Origin: an uncultured Clostridia bacterium | Lineage (GTDB): Bacteria; Bacillota; Clostridia; Oscillospirales; Acutalibacteraceae | Direction of reading: 5' to 3' | Length of the DNA stretch: 9,827 bases | NCBI GenBank assembly: GCA_937895645.1 | Contig: CALBKQ010000013.1 | Location: forward strand, 1-9,827 | Part shown: positions 5,779 through 9,827 of the stretch, one piece after another | How positions within the stretch are numbered: position 1 is the first letter of the stretch | Layout: every line of letters starts with the position of its first letter | Program-made: the position numbers and the translations under genes | Notes under the pieces: generated by a model | What the model was told of the DNA's origin: nothing | The model's database searches: none | Seen by the model: the letters and a program-made list of their open reading frames with translations, nothing else

Positions 5779-7092
5779 TTGAATTCTTATAATGAATTCT
5801 GGGAAGCAGTACTCTCTTATTGTCGTGAAAATATGAATTCTATCGCTTTCAATATATGGATTGAACCACTGCAACTTATTAAAATTGAACCTGATAGAGT
5901 TATTATTTCTGCACCCGGTTTCAAAATTGATTTGATAATGTCAAAATATAAGTCCCTTATCGAAGACGCATTTTATAATGTTATGGGATTTAATGTTGAA
6001 CTTGAACTTATTCCTTTTGAAAATGTTCCAAAAGAAAATAATGAACAAAACGAAAAAAATAATAATTCTTCACAAGGTCTTGAAAATGCAAAACTCACAT
6101 TTAATAACTTTGTTGTTGGTCCGTCAAATAAATTTGCTTATACTGCATCAATGAGAGTTGCTGAAACTCCAGGTTCAGTATTTAACCCACTTTTTATTTA
6201 TGGTAATTCAGGACTTGGTAAAACTCATCTTCTTAATGCTATTATTGAAAAATTAAAAAACAATAATCCTGATGCAAATATTGTTTTTACAACAAGTGAA
6301 GATATAACAAATGACTTGACATTTGCTATTCAAACAAAAACTACATACGATTTTCATAATAAGTACAGAACTTGTGATGCTTTACTTATTGATGATATTC
6401 AGATGATTGCAGGTAAAACTCAGACTGAAGAAGAAATTTTCCACACTTTTGATACTTTAATTAAAGCAGGAAAACAGATTGTTCTTACATCTGATAAACC
6501 ACCAAGTTCAATTCCAAAAATTGAAGATAGACTTAAAACACGTTTTGAAAGTGGTCTTCTTTGTGATATTCAACCACCTGATTTTGAAACAAGAATCGCA
6601 ATTATTAAAGATAAAGCAAATTATTTAAGATTTGAATTACCTGATGACGTTTGTTCATTTATTGCAGAAAATATTAAAAGCAATGTTCGTCAGATGGGCT
6701 CCGCAGTTAAAAATATTTATGCTTACTGTTCATTTAACAATGTAATACCTACTGTTGATATTGCAAAAGATATATTAAAAGATATTCTTATAACAAGTCA
6801 ACCAGTAAGTGTTGTAATTGAAAATATTATTGAAAAAGTTTCATTTACATTTGGTGTTACATCTGAACAAATTAAGAGTGAACGCCGTGACGCTAACATT
6901 AACAGTGCAAGACAAGCTGCAATGTATATAATAAGAGAAATTACAGGGCTTTCACAAGACGAAGTAGGTAAAGTTTTTGGCAGAAACCATTCTACTGTTA
7001 ACAGTTCTCTTAAAAATGTTCAACAAAAGATGAGTTCTGATTCAAAATATAAAAATCTTATCAATGAAATTATCAAAAATATAAATGATTAA
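5779..7092 (+). CDS. dnaA: Chromosomal replication initiator protein DnaA, probable TTG start
   Basis: AAA+ ATPase that binds DnaA boxes and opens oriC. From the TTG at 5779 it has 437 residues, with the family opening NSYNEFWEAVLSYC. AAAGGA lies 8 nt upstream of that TTG. In-frame ATGs at 5770 and 5773 overlap or abut that site, so are less likely. Domain I is at about 1-78, a short Asn/Glu-rich linker follows at about 82-105, and the AAA+ core comes next. Walker A GNSGLGKTH is at 142-150, Walker B LLIDDI at 202-207 and sensor I TSD at 237-239. The arginine-finger box RLKTRFESGL is at 251-260. Domain IV ends with GRNHSTV near 401-407, where most DnaA have GRDHTTV. The sensor II region reads RQMGSAVKN instead of the usual RELEGALxR, so the usual arginine is Asn. 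Length and all major blocks are intact, so it is functional but divergent. Confidence 0.96.
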   Translation: MNSYNEFWEAVLSYCRENMNSIAFNIWIEPLQLIKIEPDRVIISAPGFKIDLIMSKYKSLIEDAFYNVMGFNVELELIPFENVPKENNEQNEKNNNSSQGLENAKLTFNNFVVGPSNKFAYTASMRVAETPGSVFNPLFIYGNSGLGKTHLLNAIIEKLKNNNPDANIVFTTSEDITNDLTFAIQTKTTYDFHNKYRTCDALLIDDIQMIAGKTQTEEEIFHTFDTLIKAGKQIVLTSDKPPSSIPKIEDRLKTRFESGLLCDIQPPDFETRIAIIKDKANYLRFELPDDVCSFIAENIKSNVRQMGSAVKNIYAYCSFNNVIPTVDIAKDILKDILITSQPVSVVIENIIEKVSFTFGVTSEQIKSERRDANINSARQAAMYIIREITGLSQDEVGKVFGRNHSTVNSSLKNVQQKMSSDSKYKNLINEIIKNIND

Positions 7093-7103
7093 AAATAACT
7101 AAG

Positions 7104-7112
7104 ATTTCAACA
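7104..7112 (+). promoter_or_regulatory. Putative DnaA box (ATTTCAACA)
   Basis: One mismatch from the TTTTCAACA copies at 5494-5502 and 7122-7130, in the same orientation. It lies 18 bp (start to start) before the next copy. Confidence 0.4.
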
Positions 7113-7121
7113 ATTTTTAAC

Positions 7122-7130
7122 TTTTCAACA
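7122..7130 (+). promoter_or_regulatory. Putative DnaA box (TTTTCAACA)
   Basis: Identical to the 9-mer at 5494-5502. A related TTTTAGACA follows at 7137-7145. All point the same way, towards the DnaA-trio. Confidence 0.45.
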
Positions 7131-7240
7131 AATAAGTTTTAGACAAGTTAATTTTTATCATTTATTTGAACTATGTTTCAAAACTTTTTCAAAACTGAAA
7201 AAATATGGTTTAAGCCTTGAAAAATAATATAAAAACAAAG

Positions 7241-7249
7241 TTTTCGACA
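7241..7249 (+). promoter_or_regulatory. Putative DnaA box next to the DnaA-trio (TTTTCGACA)
   Basis: Ends 13 bp before CTACTACTA, separated by the GC-richer GTTTAGACCGACT. This is where the anchoring DnaA box sits in Bacillus-type origins, which makes it the best-supported box here despite two mismatches to TTATCCACA. Confidence 0.55.
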
Positions 7250-7252
7250 GTT

Positions 7253-7281
7253 TAGACCGACTCTACTACTAATATTATACT
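7253..7281 (+). promoter_or_regulatory. Possible dnaN promoter
   Basis: TAGACC (7253-7258, 4 of 6 to TTGACA), a 17-bp spacer and TATACT (7276-7281, 5 of 6 to TATAAT). The predicted start near 7288 leaves a leader of about 30 nt carrying the dnaN ribosome-binding site. The spacer contains the DnaA-trio. Confidence 0.45.
7263..7271 (-). other. DnaA-trio element
   Basis: CTACTACTA on the plus strand is three 3'-GAT-5' trinucleotides on the minus strand, followed by ATATTATAC. DnaA-trios guide DnaA filament assembly on single-stranded DNA during unwinding. The position between a DnaA-box-like site and an A/T-rich tract fits. Confidence 0.7.
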
Positions 7282-7317
7282 TTTATTATTTTTATTTTCT
7301 AAAAAAGGAGAATGTTT

Positions 7318-8439
7318 ATGAAATTTATTTGTTCTTCACAAATTCTCAGTGAGGCTTGTATTAATGTACAAAGAGCAACATCTACAAAATCAACAAATCT
7401 TCCTACAATCGAAGGTATTTTAATTAAAGCTGAAAATGACAGAATTATGCTTACAGGTTATGACCTTGAAATGGGTATTATTACCGCAGTTGAAGGCAGA
7501 GTTGAACAGATAGGTAGTATTATTCTCAATGCTAAAATTCTTTGTGATATTTTAAGAAATGTTCCTGATGAACTTGTTTCTATTGAAAGTGATGAAAGAC
7601 TTATCTGTAAAATTAAGAGCGGTGATTCTGAATTTTCAATTACAGGTTTTTCTGAAGCAGATTATCCTGAACTTCCATCAGTATCAGGTGGTTTTCCAAT
7701 TGTAGTTAATGGTGAAACATTAAAAGATATGGTAAGAAAAACTATTTTTGCAACTGCTGAAAATGGTGCAAAGATGGTACATACTGGTGTTCGTTTTGAA
7801 GTAACAAAAGGTAATATTCGTCTTGTTGCTGTTGACGGTTACAAACTTGCTATTAGAAACGAAAAAATTGATTATGAAGGTGACGAAAAAATCTTCATTA
7901 TTCCAAAGAAAACTCTTAACGAAGTTGTAAAACTTGCAGGTGATGGTGAAGATACTGTTGCTATGGTTGTAGCTTCTCGTCATATTATGTTTGAATGTGG
8001 TAAATATGTAATTGTTTCTCGTCTTCTTGAAGGTGAGTTTTTAAGTTATAAGAGTGCTATTCCTACAACTGCAAAAACTGAAGTTAAAGTTAATACAAGA
8101 AAATTTATAAGTGGTATTGAAAGAACATCTTTAATTATTACTGAAAGAATAAAGAGTTTTGTAAGATGTATTTTTGATAATGAGTCTATAAGAATTTCAA
8201 GTACAACTGCTCTTGGTACTGCAAACGATAGAATTCTTGCTGATATTCAGGGTGAAAGAGTAGAAATCGGTTTTAATAATAAATATTTACTTGATGCACT
8301 TAAGGTTTGTGATATTGATGAAATTACATTAAGACTTAACGGTGCAACTTCACCTATTATTATTGTACCAGAAGATGATGGTTCACTTATTTATGAGAGA
8401 AACTTCTTATTTATGGTACTTCCTGTAAGGATGAACTAA
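7318..8439 (+). CDS. dnaN: DNA polymerase III beta subunit (sliding clamp)
   Basis: Ring-shaped dimer that tethers the replicative polymerase to DNA. From the ATG at 7318 it has 373 residues, normal for bacterial clamps, and starts KFICSSQILSEACINVQRA as in Clostridia. Three clamp domains follow in order. The first (about 1-115) includes NLPTIEGILIKA and TGYDLEMGI. The second (about 120-245) includes ENGAKMVHTGVRFE and LVAVDGYKLAI. The third ends in the family-type FLFMVLPVRMN. The in-frame ATG at 7312 lies only 1 nt after GGAG, whereas 7318 is 7 nt away, so 7318 is preferred. It is immediately followed by the S4-domain gene, with 1 nt between them. Confidence 0.97.
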   Translation: MKFICSSQILSEACINVQRATSTKSTNLPTIEGILIKAENDRIMLTGYDLEMGIITAVEGRVEQIGSIILNAKILCDILRNVPDELVSIESDERLICKIKSGDSEFSITGFSEADYPELPSVSGGFPIVVNGETLKDMVRKTIFATAENGAKMVHTGVRFEVTKGNIRLVAVDGYKLAIRNEKIDYEGDEKIFIIPKKTLNEVVKLAGDGEDTVAMVVASRHIMFECGKYVIVSRLLEGEFLSYKSAIPTTAKTEVKVNTRKFISGIERTSLIITERIKSFVRCIFDNESIRISSTTALGTANDRILADIQGERVEIGFNNKYLLDALKVCDIDEITLRLNGATSPIIIVPEDDGSLIYERNFLFMVLPVRMN

Positions 8440-8440
8440 A

Positions 8441-8683
8441 ATGAAAAAAATTACTGCACATATTGCAAAAAAAGAACATAAACAAATAAGTATTGACAGT
8501 GATTTTATAAGACTTGATTCACTTTTGAAATTATGTAATGCAGTTATGACAGGTGGTCATGCAAAAATAGTTATACAAGAAAGTGAAGTTAAAGTAAACG
8601 GTGAAATCTGTACAGCACGTGGTAAAAAAATCCGTGCAGGTGACACCGTTGAGTTTGACAGAGTTGTTTACGAGGTAAACTGA
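8441..8683 (+). CDS. yaaA: S4-domain RNA-binding protein, YaaA type
   Basis: Small (80-residue) protein with one S4 domain, the RNA-binding fold of ribosomal protein S4. The conserved part runs from about residue 18 to 78: FIRLDSLLKLCNAVMTGGHAK, then EVKVNGEICTARGKKIRAGDTVEF. The first ~17 residues (KKITAHIAKKEHKQISI) are a basic extension longer than in Bacillus YaaA. The position between dnaN and recF is the classic one for this family. Its exact function is unsettled; a link to ribosomes is suggested by the fold. AAGGA lies 9 nt before the ATG, inside the end of dnaN, and its TGA overlaps the recF ATG by 1 nt. Confidence 0.92.
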   Translation: MKKITAHIAKKEHKQISIDSDFIRLDSLLKLCNAVMTGGHAKIVIQESEVKVNGEICTARGKKIRAGDTVEFDRVVYEVN

Positions 8684-9777
8684 TGTATATTAACGAAATA
8701 AAAATTGAAAATTTTCGTAATATTGATTTTATGGGGATTTTTCCTCATAACGAAATAAATGTTATTTATGGACAAAATGGACAAGGTAAAACAAATCTTT
8801 TAGAGGCAATCTGGCTTTTTACGGGTTGTAAAAGTTTCAGAAACTCTAAAGATATTGAACTTGTTCAGTTCAATAGTGAAAATTCAAAAATTTCAATGAG
8901 TTTTACAACAGAGCTTCGTGAAAATAACGCATCAATTTTTATTGATAAAAAAAGAACTGCTGCTCTTAACGGAATAAATCTTTCATCACCTCGTGAATTG
9001 ATAGGCAAATATTATGCAGTTGTTTTTTCACCTATTCATTTGTCACTTATTAAAGACGGACCGTTGAACAGACGTAAGTTTATTGATACTGCAATTAGTC
9101 AGATTGACAATATGTATGCTAAAAAGCTTATGTATTTTAATCATTTGATTCAGCAAAAAAATGCATTACTTAAAAATGCAGGTGAAAATCCATCATTACT
9201 TGATACACTTGATGTATGGGATGAAAAAATAGCTTTTGCCGGTGCTGATGTTATTTGTGACAGAATTGATTACATAAAAAAACTTCAGGTAAAAGCAACT
9301 GACATTTATCACGGTATTTCCGGGGAAAAAGAAGAATTACAAATTAAATATTTAAGTAATGTTCGTTATGAAAGTGAAGAAAAACAGGATATTGCAAAAA
9401 TTTATTTTAATAATATGGTGAAAAACAGACCAAATGATTTGTATCTTAAAAATACAACAAGTGGTCCTCACCGTGATGATATTGAGATTTTAATAAATAA
9501 TATTTCTGCACGAAAATTCGGTTCACAAGGTCAACAAAGAAGTGCATCTTTGGCATTAAAACTTGGTGAGGCAAAAATTATTAAAGATTTGAAAGGTGAA
9601 CACCCTATAATCTTACTTGATGATGTAATGAGTGAACTTGATAGTACACGACAAAATTACATTCTTAATAAAATGACAGATAAACAGGTATTTATAACTT
9701 GCTGTGAAAAAGAGACAGTTTCTCGTCTTCACGCAGGTAAGGTATTTAAGGTAGAAAACGGAAAAGTGGTGGATTGA
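8683..9777 (+). CDS. recF: DNA replication and repair protein RecF
   Basis: SMC-like ABC ATPase that, with RecO and RecR, loads RecA at single-strand gaps. The 364 residues match the family length. It opens with YINEIKIENFRNI, followed by Walker A GQNGQGKT at 30-37, SPIHLSLIKDGPLNRRKFID near 116-135, and SGPHRDD near 260-266. The ABC signature SQGQQRS is at 281-287, Walker B IILLDD at 309-314, and the D-loop SELD at 317-320. The start shares one base with the stop of the S4 gene (TGATG), with GAGG 7 nt before it, so translation is coupled. The end overlaps the next gene in the same way. Confidence 0.97.
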   Translation: MYINEIKIENFRNIDFMGIFPHNEINVIYGQNGQGKTNLLEAIWLFTGCKSFRNSKDIELVQFNSENSKISMSFTTELRENNASIFIDKKRTAALNGINLSSPRELIGKYYAVVFSPIHLSLIKDGPLNRRKFIDTAISQIDNMYAKKLMYFNHLIQQKNALLKNAGENPSLLDTLDVWDEKIAFAGADVICDRIDYIKKLQVKATDIYHGISGEKEELQIKYLSNVRYESEEKQDIAKIYFNNMVKNRPNDLYLKNTTSGPHRDDIEILINNISARKFGSQGQQRSASLALKLGEAKIIKDLKGEHPIILLDDVMSELDSTRQNYILNKMTDKQVFITCCEKETVSRLHAGKVFKVENGKVVD

Positions 9778-9827
9778 TGTATTTGAACATTGGACAAGAC
9801 ACAGTTATTACTAACAAAAATATTTTA
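9777..9827 (+). CDS. remB: RemB/DUF370-family regulator, N-terminal fragment cut by window edge
   Basis: Seventeen codons are visible (MYLNIGQDTVITNKNIL). They match the start of the RemB (YaaB, DUF370) family, whose Bacillus member begins MYIHLGDD and follows recF in the same place. Family members are small DNA-binding regulators of extracellular-matrix genes. The ATG overlaps the recF stop by 1 nt (TGATG), and GGTGG lies just upstream. The identification rests on a short sequence plus gene order. Confidence 0.8.
   Translation, partial: MYLNIGQDTVITNKNIL

Larger units (their letters stand above)
7093..7317. other. Probable oriC unwinding region (dnaA-dnaN intergenic)
   Basis: The 225-bp gap is very AT-rich and holds, left to right, DnaA-box-like 9-mers at 7104-7112, 7122-7130 and 7241-7249 (a weaker one at 7137-7145). 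A GC-richer spacer (7250-7262), the DnaA-trio CTACTACTA (7263-7271) and an A/T-rich tract to about 7300 follow. This order of box, GC-rich spacer, trio and AT-rich DNA is the one described for the Bacillus subtilis basal unwinding system. No terminator is seen after dnaA, so dnaA-dnaN read-through is likely. Confidence 0.72.

Noticed and set aside
6437..6445. TTTTCCACA inside dnaA, one mismatch from the DnaA-box consensus
   Set aside because: It encodes the conserved EEIFHTF segment of the AAA+ core, stands alone and is far from both intergenic clusters. Probably coincidental.
7185..7202. TTTTTC/GAAAAA hairpin as a dnaA terminator
   Set aside because: The stem is almost all A-T, with no T-run after it on the plus strand. 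It would not terminate efficiently.
1..9827. Mobile elements, CRISPR arrays, tRNA or rRNA genes, prophage or defence genes
   Set aside because: None seen. Every sizeable region is accounted for by the origin-locus genes and their intergenic signals.

Overview
The window is a replication-origin locus of an AT-rich, low-GC Gram-positive bacterium. Gene order and protein style (YidD between RnpA and YidC, a YidC without lipoprotein signal, a RemB-type gene after recF) suggest a member of the Clostridia, perhaps related to Oscillospiraceae/Ruminococcaceae. That taxonomic guess is inference. All genes point away from the dnaA region, as expected for leading-strand genes flanking oriC.

Left arm (minus strand, read right to left): rpmH (5214-5348, only 44 codons), rnpA, yidD, yidC and khpB/jag form a compact unit behind a consensus promoter (TTGACA-17-TATAAT, 5406-5434). 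The unit ends at an intrinsic terminator (2615-2652), followed by mnmG and rsmG. mnmE, which often lies between jag and mnmG, is absent. A perfect 16-bp parS (ParB-binding) palindrome lies inside mnmG at 1103-1118. rsmG runs off the left edge. Its first ~190 residues are normal, but the next ~50 resemble a surface-protein helical repeat rather than the usual RsmG C-terminus.

Centre: the 430-bp intergenic stretch between rpmH and dnaA holds the divergent rpmH and dnaA promoters, an almost pure A/T tract and a structured dnaA leader. The dnaA-dnaN gap (7093-7317) holds DnaA-box-like 9-mers (TTTTCAACA type), a short GC-richer spacer, a CTACTACTA DnaA-trio and an A/T-rich tract. This is the arrangement of the Bacillus-type unwinding site, so I place the likely unwinding element there.

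Right arm (plus strand): dnaA, dnaN, an S4-domain gene (yaaA type), recF and the first 17 codons of a remB/DUF370 gene, with 1-bp TGATG overlaps at the last two junctions. Together the window encodes replication initiation, clamp and repair functions on one side, and ribosome, RNase P, membrane-insertion and tRNA/rRNA modification functions on the other.

I found no mobile element, CRISPR array, tRNA or rRNA, and no wholly new multi-gene system. The points most worth a second look are the rsmG tail, the intragenic parS, and a DnaA with altered recognition-helix and sensor II residues paired with non-canonical DnaA boxes.
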